DNA of 64,000 bases from Ceratopteris richardii (GCA_020310875.1 CM035431.1:20760267-20824266); one strand, 5' to 3'. Positions 33,344-44,223 are shown, counted from the first letter of the stretch. Numbers and translations: made by a program. Notes: generated by a model not told the origin, from the letters alone.

Positions 33344-33805
33344 TGCCCAATGATCAACGGTTCCACCTTCAATGAAGCATGACTTAGTCATGTTTGAAGA
33401 TCCACAGATGGGAACAAGCTCTCTCTCTCTCTCTCTTTTGTGATAGAGGTACATAATGAAAATGTAATGATGTAATGGAATGACATGTACAATAGATGAA
33501 TGCAATTCATCTATTCTTAGTCCATGTGCATGAGTGGAGACTAAGGGTGCATGTCATGCATACTCTAAAAAATGCATACAAAAAGCAATGGTGCAAAAAT
33601 GGATAGATCTTCCGCAAAGTGCTCAAGGGTGAGATGATGATGAGGCTTCCTCCAAATGTCCAACTACAAGAACCTTTTCTTTCCCATCAACCATTTGAAA
33701 TGGATGATATCTTTGTCCACCAACCTAACAAAAAGAAAATAAAAAGTGAATTTTAACAATGTATGAACATGTGCCCTCTTTCAACCTGGGTTAAACTTAG
33801 TGTGC

Positions 33806-34132
33806 CTAATTCTTGGCCTTTGGATGAGGCCCTATTTGCATGCATTCTTGGTGTGCATCTTGAACATATGCTGTGCATTGGGCAAGGTTGGGATTGACAC
33901 CCATGGAGGCCGCACGAAGAGGTTCTAGGCCGCCTATATGTCTTGCATTGCTTGTCTCTGCCTTGAAGTTTCTCTTAAGATCTTGTTGGAGTTTTGGCTT
34001 GATTGCTTCAGATGCTTTGGTTAGAAGTGGTCTCTCTTGAAGATAAGGCATGGTGGGACTAGACCATGGATTATGGATTTTTTTGTGAGAGAATTGATTT
34101 TGTGCAAGGGCTTTCTTTGGTACCCATATCAT
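33806..34132 (-). pseudogene. Element E tail ORF with IWVPKK
   Basis: 108 codons on the minus strand, beginning MIWVPKKALAQNQF. The motif is the one repeated in the tails of C, D and F. The rest is basic and does not resemble a known domain. It keeps only one copy of the motif and lies next to the leader, not to pol. Confidence 0.5.
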
Positions 34133-34149
34133 AGTGCGATTTGGTTAGG

Positions 34150-34881
34150 CTCTAAGTAATTTCTTGGCCACTCAAATTTGCTTGACATTACAAGAAAAAT
34201 GTGATTTATGTTTCTTGATGTAAGGGTAAGGGTCTTTTGGGCCTTCTATGTGAGTTTTTGGGAAAACGCATCTTTACATGGGGTTTTTGGCTGAAAAATC
34301 GTGATTTGTGAAAAATTGCAATTTTGAGCCAACTAAAAATCGTGTTTTTGGCTGAAAATCATGATTTGTGAACATTGTCATTTTGAGCCAACTTTTTCTA
34401 AAAATCAAGTCTCCATGACATCTAGAGAATCGCGTTTTGTGTGACTTAGGCGGGAACGGAAAACCGTATTTTTTTGAAAAAAAATAAATTTTATGAAAAT
34501 CACAATTTTCAATCAGAATCACATTTTTTTTGCAGGAAATTCAAATTTATGAGCGTCGAGCAATGGCGAGCTCCATATGTGTAGAAAATCATAAAAAAAC
34601 ACAAGCCTTTGCTCTCCCTTGGACTTATTAACTCCTTCTCACACAATAATGCATGAAAAGTGGTATGAAAATGGTAAAAATGCACTAAAAAGCAAGAAAT
34701 TTCTTTGAAGATTAAGATGTATGAAGATGGTGATAATGTTGATCATGAAGCTGAAGAAGAAAAATAAAAAAAATAACAGAAAATAACTATTTCTGTACCT
34801 TGCAATGTCAGAAATCTACGATCTTACCATCAGAATGCTCATCCTCGAAGCTCTCTCGCCAACAACGGCACCAAAATTTGG
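34150..34881 (-). other. Element E leader and primer site
   Basis: The primer-site region (minus, 34,873 leftward: TGGTGCCGTTGTTGG) is a decayed match to tRNA-Asp. Then come the CTTC-rich stretch and a short series of AAATCGTGATT/AAATCATGATT units (34,290-34,520), a decayed version of the leader minisatellite of C. I see no ORF of note. Confidence 0.6.
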
Positions 34882-35504
34882 TGTAGCTCAAGCGTAAGCA
34901 CCACCTCCTTCTCTTGTCAATCCACGGAGACATGAGGATTGGTATGAAGACCATGAGCAAGTGAAGGCACAAGTGTGTGAGTGAAAGCACTCAAGTATGC
35001 ATACACATACACACACACCCGCACACAGTAAGAGCAAAAAGAGGAACAATGGAAAGCTTCTATTACAAAAAAACTCTCTTACAAAGCCTCAAAATCTAAC
35101 AAGCCAACTCTCTAATAAGCTAACCTCAAAAATGAGTTCTCTAGCTCTTTTTATAGCTTTTTGAGTAGTTTTGGCAATGTCGAGACTTAGTGTTCGGTCT
35201 AATTAAAAATTAGGTTCTAAGGCTTATTTGAGGGCTCAAACGGGGCCTACAAATTATGAAAATTGGTAGGATGATACTTCTAATACTCATCAAGCTTGAG
35301 GACTCCTCAGCTAGCACAAAATGGAGCTACAAAAAGGTGAAATGATATTTACAATGGTTTTTAGTGATGAAAATCACTATTTTATAGGGATTTCTTCTGA
35401 AAATTTGACATACACTTCTTGGAGCTCCCTATGTGCTCCTTCTTCTTGTGTGTCCAGTTCTTTGATGTGCTTTTTATACTTGTCCTTAAACTTGAGCTTC
35501 AATA
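34882..35504 (-). repeat. Element E 5' LTR
   Basis: 623 bp on the minus strand, with the same hairpin, palindrome and TG-rich tract as the C LTR. The right edge borders GTTAC (35,505-35,509), likely one copy of the target duplication in element G. Confidence 0.85.
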
Positions 35505-35539
35505 GTTACCCAAGGTACTTAAGTCCTTCTCTAATGATT

Positions 35540-36603
35540 CCCCTGACCAAACAGGAGGAATATCTTCATATGGACCTCCATGTTATGCAATTGTGTTGTA
35601 GCGGGTTTAATATGAAGAGGCTGTAATCCGCACCTTATTTTTGTATATCCACATTAACCACAATTCCAACAGATTATACATGGTCGCTTCTGTTGGGCAT
35701 CCACCTCTAAAGTTTGGAGGATAGGTGGTTTGGTAAGTTGGAGAGATGAAGCAACAGGTGGAGTTGAGTAATTGGGTTGTGGAGGACAAGGAAAACTAGA
35801 GTAAGATGGGGCATTAAAAGTACGCTTCATAGGAAATGTAGGTTTAACATAAAGTGGACGTTGATGTGGTTGTTGTAGACGGATTGACTTGGTTATGGAC
35901 TAGAATTCGTTTTCTGCATCTTAGGCAAACAATATAGCCTCGTTGAGGGTTGTAGGTTGTAAGGTGTGAAGCTTAGCTTGGATTCCCACCTCCAAACCAT
36001 CTTCGTATCTGCTACAGCTATCCTCTGGTACATCTTCAAGCATTCAAACAAGTAGTAAATTTTGCCAAAACCGCTTCGTGTAGGTAGTGACTGTGTCACC
36101 CTCCTTCCATGTAATGGTTGTCCATGCACGTCGAACATGTAGATGATATTGAGGAGGAAGAAAAAATCCTTCACCTTATCCCTAAAAGCCTTCCACATTG
36201 TTGGATGTGGTGTACTGTGCCATAGGACATTCCACTAGAGTTGAGCTTTTCCTACTAAATAGTTTGTAGCAAATTTGACTTTTTCATTTTTAGCATATGT
36301 TTCATTAGTATCAAAATCATCAAATTGTGACAGCCATGAAAGGACTAAAGGCCCATCCTTATGGCCATCAAACCGTAGAAACTGGTAATTTCTAACACCA
36401 ATCTTTGAATGTGTAACATCAGATTGGGCAGAAACAATAGCTTTTACTACCCTCGTAAGGTTGTCTTCTTTAGTTTGTATCTTTTGAAGGATTTCATCAC
36501 GTTGCTTGATCTCGTTCTAAGCACCTTGAAGTTCATGACGTAAGAGCTCTAGTTGTTGCTCGAGTGTTGCCTCATGTAGAGGTGAATTACCAAAATCTGC
36601 CAT
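35540..36603 (-). pseudogene. gag: Element G gag (broken)
   Basis: Starts MADFGNSPLHEATLEQQLELL on the minus strand with a short coiled-coil-prone N-terminus. Then follows the retrotransposon gag domain: RFDGHKDGPLVLSWLSQFD, KVKFATNYLVGKAQL, and a region of proline-rich sequence before a zinc-knuckle remnant CWNCG...C near 35,640. The order is typical of plant Ty3/Gypsy gag. It is unlike the gag of C or A, so G is a third family. Confidence 0.7.
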
Positions 36604-36913
36604 GGTGTCTGTAGGGTCCATGAGTATGAAAAGAACAAAACCCTCTTGCTATAGACTTTCCTTGCTCTCAACCTTAGTTTCTTGAACCTAGTTCTCACCC
36701 AAGCAAGTTATCTGGGATCCTCAATCTAGTGTTTCCCTCTCGGGATGTACCCTAGCAAGATTTACCTTGATGTAGCCTAATAGGATGTACCCTGAGACGT
36801 GTCGTGTCATGCCGCCTCATGCCATGCGGTGCTCCCTTGCCCAAGCCTTCTTGAAAAAGTAAGAAAGAGCTGCAAGTTATGTTAAATATAAGAGGAGAGA
36901 ACTTGAGTGACAA

Positions 36914-36975
36914 CACCAAGAGAGAGTGTAGTGGTAAAGCACTAGGTCATGGGTTCAAATCCTCCCACCTTGGTG
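36914..36975 (+). repeat. tRNA-derived SINE-like head
   Basis: CACCAAG and CTTGGTG form a perfect 7-bp acceptor-like pair 62 bp apart. Between them are an A-box-like TAGTGGTAAAGC and a perfect B box GGTTCAAATCC (36,952-36,962). It is about ten bases too short for a tRNA. Downstream (to ~37,130) come unassigned sequence and three or four GTGTAAA(C/T)(A/G)TAG units, which could be a SINE body and tail. Inserted in the leader of G. Confidence 0.45.
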
Positions 36976-37280
36976 AATCTAAAAGTTCTTATTGCCACTC
37001 ATACATTAAAATTGGTTCATGCATAGCCAATGGCTACCAACGGTCACCAAGGGAGCCTTAGAGTAAGCCGAAGGAGTAAATTTAGGTGTAAACATAGGTG
37101 TAAATGTAGGTGTAAACATAGGTTATGGTTCTCGAACTAGAACAGGAACAAAAATAGAAACAGAGACCTAAACTGGAATCGGAACTAGAACAAGAAACAG
37201 AAACCAAAATCAAAATCGGAATCCGATGGCAAAAAGAGAACAACAAAATAAGCCCCTCTGTATTGACGTGTGCAGAGTTG

Positions 37281-37990
37281 TGATACCACTGTTGTCAGGA
37301 TCTTACTCACGTGCACATAGAGGTTATGAACGCCGAAAAACACAGAGAAATAGACATGCAAAGAGACGAGAGCTAATGCAATATTGGGTGCAATCTCCCC
37401 CCATGGACTCTGTTTCAGCAGTTGACAGAGTGCATGTATTTATATGAATTTTTTATTATGTCGAAAAGAGTGGTTACATGAATGCGTTTTCGAAAAGCAA
37501 GCATGAAACTAAAAGTCGGTAAGTTTTACAGAAAGCCTTTGCTTTCAATATTAGAAATTGCGGTCTACAATGAGCCTTATTCTAACCAATATTTTTTCTA
37601 ATTGTTTCTAACAATAGAATCTTCTACAGGGGTTTATTTACAAGCTAAATGAATTATAATTCGAGTTATTGATGTCCGCCCTTTCATGCCTTTCACGCTC
37701 TTCGTGAACCTTTAGTTGCTATATCAAAAACATCCAATCACATTAATACATTAATAAATTAACACTCCAATAATTATTTGTTCAACACATTCCATAATTC
37801 ATAGCAGGCTTAGTGAAACTAACACTCTTATTAACCACTGCATACAGACCCAGCTAGACAACTTCATATCACCACTGTCCTCGTAACATAAACTAACTCT
37901 GTAGGTAGTACTCATTCGAAATCAATTGTAAAGGCATGCACCTCACACACTCCCACTCACAGTCAAGCATGCACTGCTCACATCGTTAAC
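37281..37990 (-). repeat. Element G primer site and 5' LTR
   Basis: The minus strand reads ...CCTGACAACA then G then TGGTATCA, the usual LTR end plus tRNA-iMet-type site. A TATA-like CATATAAATA (minus, ~37,446) lies in the LTR. The outer edge near 37,990 is a guess; no second LTR is in the window. Confidence 0.5.
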
Positions 37991-40039
37991 ATCACACACT
38001 GCGTAGGATGCATGTTGGTGGTGGAAAGGAATGGAGGTCTCATCTTCTTGGGATCTTAATTATTTTCCATGACTAATGTGTTTTCCTCTTCACTTTAGCT
38101 TAGGTCGTTCACACTAGCTTTCCATCATGCAAGCAGAAGGTTCGAAAAGCACAACACTTGGGCAGCCGATTGTGGATTTCTCGGCTCTTCCATTTGAGAG
38201 CTTGCCTAAGGCTATCTGGGAGAGTTATATGGTTTTAAAGGACCGATGCCCATTGAAGACCCTCCTCAAGGACATATAGAAATGGTAAGCAGCAAGGCAA
38301 ACTGGTTCCAAGGGCTTGTAGGACCCCTGGGAGAGGTAGAATTCATATATGAAACTAACGTAATGTATGGTGGCAATGTTTGGAGACTCTACCAGTTCTT
38401 CTCACAAGAATTTGAGAATCTCCAAAATAGCGAAGATCTCCAACCTGGCAGAGGGTAGGATTTGCAAATTATTTCAGTGTGGAACTCCCGAAATTATCAG
38501 TGTTATTATTTAGTGGCCTCTATTAGAGAGCATGAGTGCAAGGAATTGGACCCTATCTTCATATTACCATCCTTCGTGAATGACCCACCTTTCAAGAAGT
38601 TCACATTGTCGTTGGACTTAATCAGGACTACACTCAAAACTCACAACCCTCATATGCCCACCGAGAAGGAGCATCTCATCCCAGAACCAATGAAGCGAAG
38701 CGATGTTGATAGATGGCCCGCCATTTTAGCCATAACCCCTCAGTTAACCACTCCGCTCAGAATCTGTCTATAGCACTTTGCCTTCCTAGCACAGGAGCAA
38801 CTCATGATCCCACACAAGTGCCTTTGGTTTGGTTTGTATTTGGCCACCACAGGGCCTTAGACAATTGATATTGCCACCTATATTCAGGATCAACTTGTAC
38901 TGGCCGGACATCGATAGGAAAAGAAGAAGGTTGTTCATGGATGTTGTGCTCTCACATGCATCATATACATGTGTCTCGCATATGATATTACTATCGAGAG
39001 AGCCCTGCCCGTTGAGCAATTGAAACAATATAAAGCTTCCAAGAAGACCACGCACCATTCCATCCCTACAAGTGCTGACATCACCATCACTTGAGCCTAC
39101 ACCTGAAACTTCACCCCAACAATCTCCAATTCAACCACAACAAAGGATTCCCCCTCTACGTGTTCACATCTGCCGCTCAGCCACACTCCGTGAAGTTTCA
39201 TAGGCAGAGACCACTGTGCCTACTACCATTATGACTATGGCCACCATGACTGTACAAGCTCCCGTTGCAACTTCTACATTCATCTCTGATTCCTTCACCT
39301 TCCTAGTTACAAGCTCGGGCACGGAAGACATCAATACTACATTAGATTTTGAGATCCCGATGTATTGTCTGGTGATTTTCAGTTTTCAGATACCCATGTT
39401 GTCTCTCAAGAATTTGAACGCTTGGCTTACCCGACTACACCATCAGAGGGAGCGAATGCTGATTCTGATGATGAAGACGATGACTGCATAGTGACGGATG
39501 AAGGCAACACAGATACTAAAGCTAGCGAGGAAGAAGTACACCAATCGGAAGCACATCTTGAAGTTTTAGGAGAAGCTAGCATGTATGAAGAAGAAACGGT
39601 TGAAGCAGCAACTTACACCATAGCCATCCGACAGCTCTACAATAACATGCATAAATTTTGGGCACGAACCAGATTAACATAAGAACAAAGCGAAGCCATC
39701 CTACAATAGGAACTGATTAGTTGCAGCTTCGAAGAGACTTTTATCTCTGCTATGCATGAGTTGGTTAAAGTTGTTGGCACACCAGAAGCTTTACGATTTT
39801 TGTTACAAAAGCCCTTACCTAAGTTTGACTCAACGGGTTCGTATTCTCAAGTGCCCAGGTACATACATTCGCGTTCCTACTAGTCCCATCACGTCAGCAC
39901 CCCCCATGGGTTCCTCCACAATAGACTTGACTGAGGAAGATACTTCCCCTATATATACCCTTAGCGAAACCCTCCCCTCTCAAATGGTCCCAACCCCAAC
40001 CTCCCCTGATGTTGTAGATAGCCCTCAAGTTCGCTACCT
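37991..40039 (+). pseudogene. Element H: decayed 3' accessory gene, homolog of the D 1,175-codon ORF
   Basis: Starting at ATG 38,127, pieces in shifting frames align with the D accessory protein from start to about its residue 690: GPMPIEDPPQGH, NWFQGLVGPLGEVEFIYE, ILPSFVNDPPFKKF, MPTEKEHLIPEPMKR, LWFGLYLA, VHGCCALTCIIYMCLAYDI, then the acidic linker and YIRVPT. It ends where the Copia fragment starts. The upstream block 38,025-38,098 matches D (see separate entry). No pol sequence is left. Broken by more than ten breaks; old. Confidence 0.8.
38025..38098 (+). promoter_or_regulatory. Conserved branch point and splice acceptor before the H accessory gene
   Basis: GGAAAGGAATGGAGGTCTC, GGGATC, TAATTA, then GACTAATGTGTT (branch-like CTAAT at 38,073), a pyrimidine tract and TTTAG (AG at 38,097-38,098), 28 bp before the ATG. 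The same series occurs before the D ORF. Athila-type and some other plant elements are known to express their 3' ORF from spliced RNA. Confidence 0.5.
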
Positions 40040-41503
40040 TGTTTCTTGCTAGCTCACTCATTTGCGGACATTAGGATTTTCCTTATGTAATTTTCTTTAT
40101 ATATTGCACTAGTATTGTTGTTTAAAGTCATTCTTGTACATTTGTTTTATGTAATAGAAGAAGAAGAAGAAGAAGAAGATCATTCTTCCTTGCCTTTGCA
40201 CTTCTCTTTGATTGTGAGGGTGTGTGTGTGAGCTCTCTTCCTTATCTCCTTCCTCGTGACATGGTATCAGAACTAGGTTGGCTATAGAGAGCTAATGGAG
40301 AAGGCCAACAGTGAAGTGTACGCGAGAAGGCATGGAGAAAGTGCAATTCACAAACGACCTCAGATTGCTAAGAAAATTGGCCTGAAGGTAGAAGGCATCA
40401 AAATATTTTTGAGATTTATCCCTTCAGGGTCACTTTTTTTGTAAGATTTCTGTTTCAAAGCCATCTTGACCTTTGTTTCAAGCCCCCAAGGTGGGTCCCA
40501 CAAAAAAACTAGGTATGTTTGAAAAATTGTAACTTGCATCTTGTTCAAAAACTTTTATATACTCCAAATGCAAAAGTTCAAGCAATTTTTTGTATTATTC
40601 ATGCACAAAAACTGTGTTTTTCTAAGATTGAACTATCATGTCATAATTCAATAGTGTTCAAGTAGAAGTTTGGTTGTAGTGTTTTTGCAGTGTTGTGAAT
40701 TGCTACAGAAATGGAAAATGGAGATGAAATGAGTCAGCTTATGAACAATAAGCTAGAAAAGAACAACTTCCAAGCTTGGAGTTTCAAAATGACAAATTTC
40801 TTGATGGGAAAAGGCTATTGGAAGTACATCAAAGGAGAGAACGAAAATGCTCCACGGTTACCAGAGAGGAATCGAACTATGGACGAGTTAAGCGCATATG
40901 AGGAATGAAATCAAGGAGCATGAAAAGTAATGTATTCTCTATCTGTTAGCATACATGATAGCATGATTAGGCACATATAGGATGCCAAGACTCTGAAAGA
41001 GGCTTTGAAGAGTTTGTTCACATTGTATGAGACCAATACAAAGGCACCGAAATTGCAACTCAAGAACGAGCTAGATACACTAGAGAAAAAGGGCATGTCG
41101 ATAAGTGACTACACCCTAAAAATCAAAATCATATGTGAGTCACTTGCTTCTATTGGCATGAATGTAGATGACAATGATAACGTGGAAGTGTGCATTCATG
41201 GTTTAGGAGCTACATATAAGCAATTTAGAACTTCTATGCAGACAAGGGAAAATATTCTGAATTTTGCTAATCTAGTGTCCATGTTGATTATTGAAGAAAA
41301 GAATCTTGGTTAGGACTCAAACTCCTAAAGAAAACCTAGTTCTGAGTAGGTATTCTACTCTGACAAAGGAAGAGGTAGAGGTTTCTGTTGGGGGATTCTT
41401 GGACAAGAAGGAGTTTGAGGGTTTGTAGGAGAAAAGGAAAAGACATGAAGAGAAAGTACACCCTGGAAGCCTCTACCGATTGATTACACTAAGACAAATA
41501 CAA
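40040..41503 (+). mobile_element. Element I: Ty1/Copia 5' fragment (LTR, primer site, gag)
   Basis: The LTR ends GTGACA at 40,261, followed by the primer site TGGTATCAGAAC (tRNA-iMet type) at 40,262. Its left edge near 40,040 is uncertain; a TATA-like TTTATATATTGC lies at ~40,090 and a (GAA)n tract at ~40,160. The leader runs to the gag ATG at 40,711. Sequence is cut at 41,503 by element J, soon after the gag core; protease and pol are absent. Broken. Confidence 0.7.
40711..41330 (+). pseudogene. gag: Copia gag core (UBN2-like), broken
   Basis: MENGDEMSQLMNNKLEKNNF opens with the typical Copia KLxxxNFxxWSFKMxxFL pattern. Then follow KGYWKYIKGE, the AKTLKEALKSLFTLYETN helix, LKNELDTLEKKGMSISDYTLKIK and the final LVSMLIIEEKNL, all signature segments of the Copia gag (UBN2/gag_pre families). 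The zinc knuckle that should follow is not present before the cut. A few breaks. Confidence 0.8.
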
Positions 41504-42448
41504 TGTTGAAGCACAATACAAGCCAACACTTCTTTGCAAAATCTCACAGAGTGCTCAATTACAAATTACCAAATACCCAAAGTCTTCTTGCTATCGGCCT
41601 CCTCTGCACCAGACCTCCAACTGCTGCAAGCTTACCCTTGTGCACACCTTGCACCAAGCTTCCACTAAGGGGGAGGAATGAATACCTTCTGTCGACACGC
41701 GCACACTGCAAGGAGACCTTGAGATCCTTGGGGGACTAGCTTAGCACTCTCTGCACAATCCCTTAGTCACTCTCCATGCACTCTTTCACTTCCACTTCTC
41801 TGTGTCGCACACTGGTGACTCTTGCACTTCCCTCTTTTGCTTCCCTTAGACTATGCTTCTCTTGCTTACACTAGAATGGTCCAAGAATAGTCCTTGCCTT
41901 GAATTGAGTGTGTCGATTCACGTACGCTCCTAACTGCAATAGTATCTTGGTGCTCACTTTGATGTCCCAAGATTGCCCTGTAGCCAAGGACTCCCTATTT
42001 TGTCCTGTAGTGACTTTAGACTAAAACCAAAAATTTTAATTGGGGGGCCATATTTTCCCCTGTGCGTACGCTGCTGCTTCACATACCTTCACATTTCCTT
42101 TTAAGTCTTCACTTTTGCACATAAGAGAGGGTTCACCTGAACCTTCCAAAATACTTCAAAAACACTTTGAACCTTAGGGAAATTAGAGAAATACCTCTGC
42201 AACTTGCAACCCACTTTCTCCAATTTACCCTTTGTGGACAATTAATTCTGCACTACCTGTGCACTTTGACACCTGCACTTTAGCACTTTGACTTTGCACC
42301 TATTGACTTTGACCTTGACCTTGTTGACTTTGACTTTAGTTGACTTTGACCTTGACCTTGACCTTGTTGACTTTGACTTTAGTTGACTTTGACCTTTTGA
42401 CTTTGACTACAATTGACTTTGACCAATATGACTTTTATGGGCTCAACA
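41504..42448 (-). repeat. Element J LTR (minus)
   Basis: 945 bp bounded by TGTTGA and TCAACA, a perfect 6-bp terminal inverted repeat. The minus orientation is inferred from the adjacent segment on the right, which reads on the minus strand GGGACGAGAGC...AGGTGGTGGGCAAC and then the LTR, like the end of pol plus a polypurine-type tract. The flanks (TACAA; GTTGC) do not match, so it is not a simple solo LTR. Confidence 0.5.
42290..42425. repeat. Tandem TTGACTTTGACC repeats
   Basis: About a dozen imperfect 6- and 12-bp units of TTGACC/TTGACTTTGACC. They lie near the right end of the J LTR, that is, in its U3 on the minus strand. TTGAC is the core of the plant W-box, so an enhancer role is possible but unproven. 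Confidence 0.7.
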
Positions 42449-42666
42449 GTTGCCCACCACCTAATGTGCTCTCGTCCCGGAGAGCTATGGCCAAAACTCT
42501 GAGCATAGAGGACACCATGATTCTAGAGCTGCAAAACGTCAAAAAGACACTAGAGCAGCCACCAAGTCCATGAGGAGCAGTAGAGAAAAAGCACCAAAGA
42601 GTAATCAGCAATGTGGGTAGGGCGGAATGTTAGGAGGAAGGAAGGGTGACTCTTGCTCTAGCACAA
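42449..42666 (-). other. Element J internal remnant
   Basis: 218 bp between the J LTR and the LTR of D. No ORF of note; on the minus strand the last ~40 bp before the LTR are purine-rich. D appears to have inserted here; the 5 bp before its LTR are CACAA. Confidence 0.4.
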
Positions 42667-43288
42667 TGGTGAGAACCACGTTAAGAAGCTCCACCTCCTT
42701 AATGTCAATCCGTGGAAGAGATAGGAGTGATATGAAGATCGTGAATGTGAGATGAAGTGAGAGTGAAGGTGAGAAGCATAGAAATGCACACACACATACA
42801 CACACACAATGAAGAGACAAGCAAGACACAATGGAAGGTGGGAAATTAGCTCTATTACTCAAGAACACTATTACAAGCTCAAAAGAACTCTAAACTCCAA
42901 CAAGCTAACCTCAAAAATGAGCTCTCTAGCTCTTTTTATAGTTTCTAGACTAGTTTTGACCGGTTTCACATCTAGTGACCGGCATAGTTAAAAATTAGGT
43001 CCTAGATGCTATTTGGAAGGGTAAACAGTATCTAAAAATAATGAAAATTGGTACGCGCATTCTACCTAAGCTCCTCAAGCTCGAGGACTCCTCGGCTTGC
43101 ACAAAATGGAGCTATGGATTACAAAATGGGGTTTTCTATGTTACATATGTTACAATAGTGATAAAAATCATTGTTGGAGGTTTTTGGAAAGTATTTGAAA
43201 ACATAATTATTTGAAAAACGATTCGACTGGCTCCCTGCTCTGTCGTTACATGCTTCCGTGTCGTCTGTGCCTCTGGCTGCTTCCAACA
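42667..43288 (-). repeat. Element D 3' LTR
   Basis: 622 bp; starts TGTTGGAAGCAGCC on the minus strand and shares the GAGGACTCCTCG palindrome, hairpin and (TG)n tract with C, though diverged over most of its length. The left edge is placed by length and may be off by a few bases. Confidence 0.75.
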
Positions 43289-43304
43289 CCCCCCTCCCTC
43301 TCGC
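43289..43304 (-). promoter_or_regulatory. Element D polypurine tract
   Basis: GCGAGAGGGAGGGGGG on the minus strand directly before the LTR start; the primer for plus-strand DNA in LTR elements. C has GAGAGGGGGGGGAG at the same place. Confidence 0.8.
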
Positions 43305-43326
43305 TTCTGTCGTCCCTGACAGAACC

Positions 43327-44181
43327 TTACTGTGAGGTCTGCCGGATATAGTTCTGTAGTAGGTCTTGAGCGAGGGTGTGCTCGGAGATACGAATGCCTC
43401 GGGCTAGGTCGGCCTCGAGTTTCTCCCAGTCGATTGGTTGCGGTTCTTCCGGTGGCGGTAGCTGATAATGTGTGGAATAGACCATTCGTTCACAGGCAAA
43501 TAATTGTAATAAATGAGTAGGCCTGCTTATGAATACCTCTGAATGGTATTCCCAAAAACCGGTTGAGAACATCTCTTCGAATGTCTGCTTGTAGCACGCC
43601 GGTAGGTACTTTATTTTGCAGTGCCAGGCATAACAAACCCGTAGCGATGGCGTTGTACTCATATCATATACCAGATCAAAATTGCCATGCTCAAAGCCCG
43701 GGGTGTTGACATGGGGTGCCTTGACGCGTCGGAAGACTTTAAAAATCATTTGCATCATGTCAAAGATTTTGACAGTCATATGCGCCGCTATATCATCCAT
43801 ATGCTTTAATCTAGGGAGCCAGTGGCGAATTGTAGCCATCATGTAGCCAACAGTTGGTAACTCAATGGGTGGCTTAAAATAGGGGTAACTCAACCAGTCT
43901 TGGCACTGCTTATTGTTTTGTACCTTAATAGCAAAGGCAGTCAAGGAGCGGCGTCGTGGCACTGGTCCCCAACACGGGTTATACTTCAGGTGCAAAGGTG
44001 CCTTTACCCATGTACTCATCATCTCTGGATACTGCTGTAGTAAATTTTTTCGCCACTCTGGTTGATAGATCCTTCCTTTCTGTGCATCTAGTGGCAAATC
44101 AGCCGCCTCGAATTGAGTTGCATGCGATGGTTTTTTACCTGTCTCTTTCTCAATGGCTAACTGGTATTCGGCCATTAACAT
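43327..44181 (-). CDS. Element D second accessory ORF (284 aa), unknown
   Basis: 284 codons starting MLMAEYQLAIEKETGKKPS, 42 bp after the end of the larger accessory ORF. Rich in aromatic residues and histidine/tryptophan (RHWLPRLKHMDDIAAH, YAWHCKIKYLPACYKQTF), with five or so cysteines and no membrane segment or known catalytic motif. The C-terminal ~40 residues are acidic and helical. It ends just before the polypurine tract. I do not recognise it; it could be a separate protein or the C-terminal part of the accessory product. Confidence 0.6.
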   Translation of the reverse strand: MLMAEYQLAIEKETGKKPSHATQFEAADLPLDAQKGRIYQPEWRKNLLQQYPEMMSTWVKAPLHLKYNPCWGPVPRRRSLTAFAIKVQNNKQCQDWLSYPYFKPPIELPTVGYMMATIRHWLPRLKHMDDIAAHMTVKIFDMMQMIFKVFRRVKAPHVNTPGFEHGNFDLVYDMSTTPSLRVCYAWHCKIKYLPACYKQTFEEMFSTGFWEYHSEVFISRPTHLLQLFACERMVYSTHYQLPPPEEPQPIDWEKLEADLARGIRISEHTLAQDLLQNYIRQTSQ

Positions 44182-44223
44182 GAAGTACGGTTTATACTGT
44201 AGCTCGTGCCCAGATATGTATCG

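Larger units (their letters stand above)
33118..35504 (-). mobile_element. Element E: C-family deletion derivative (5' LTR, leader, tail)
   Basis: A minus-strand element with 5' LTR 34,882-35,504, primer site, leader (34,150-34,880), then directly the IWVPK-tail coding segment (33,806-34,132) and 3' UTR (33,118-33,780). Gag, protease, RT, RNase H and integrase are absent from the stretch between leader and tail. Element F interrupts its 3' UTR; the 3' LTR lies beyond the window. It looks like a non-autonomous derivative kept with both ends of the internal region, or a decayed copy with one large deletion. Confidence 0.75.
35505..37990 (-). mobile_element. Element G: Ty3/Gypsy-type, 5' LTR, leader and gag (broken)
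   Basis: The outermost element of the nest. On the minus strand: LTR from about 37,990 to 37,290, a TGGTATCA primer site at 37,288-37,281, leader with a SINE-like piece, then gag from 36,603 to the E insertion at 35,504. The right edge of the LTR is unresolved. Gag is broken by about five breaks. Confidence 0.65.

Noticed and set aside
36914-36975. A true tRNA gene
   Set aside because: Only 62 bp between acceptor-like ends, with no room for an anticodon arm and a poor T stem.
37991-40039. A host gene with introns
   Set aside because: Frame shifts between pieces have no splice sites, and the pieces align in order with the D accessory protein; it is a decayed element gene.
41504-42448. Simple solo LTR
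   Set aside because: Flanking 5 bp do not match, and the right flank looks like the 3' end of an internal region.
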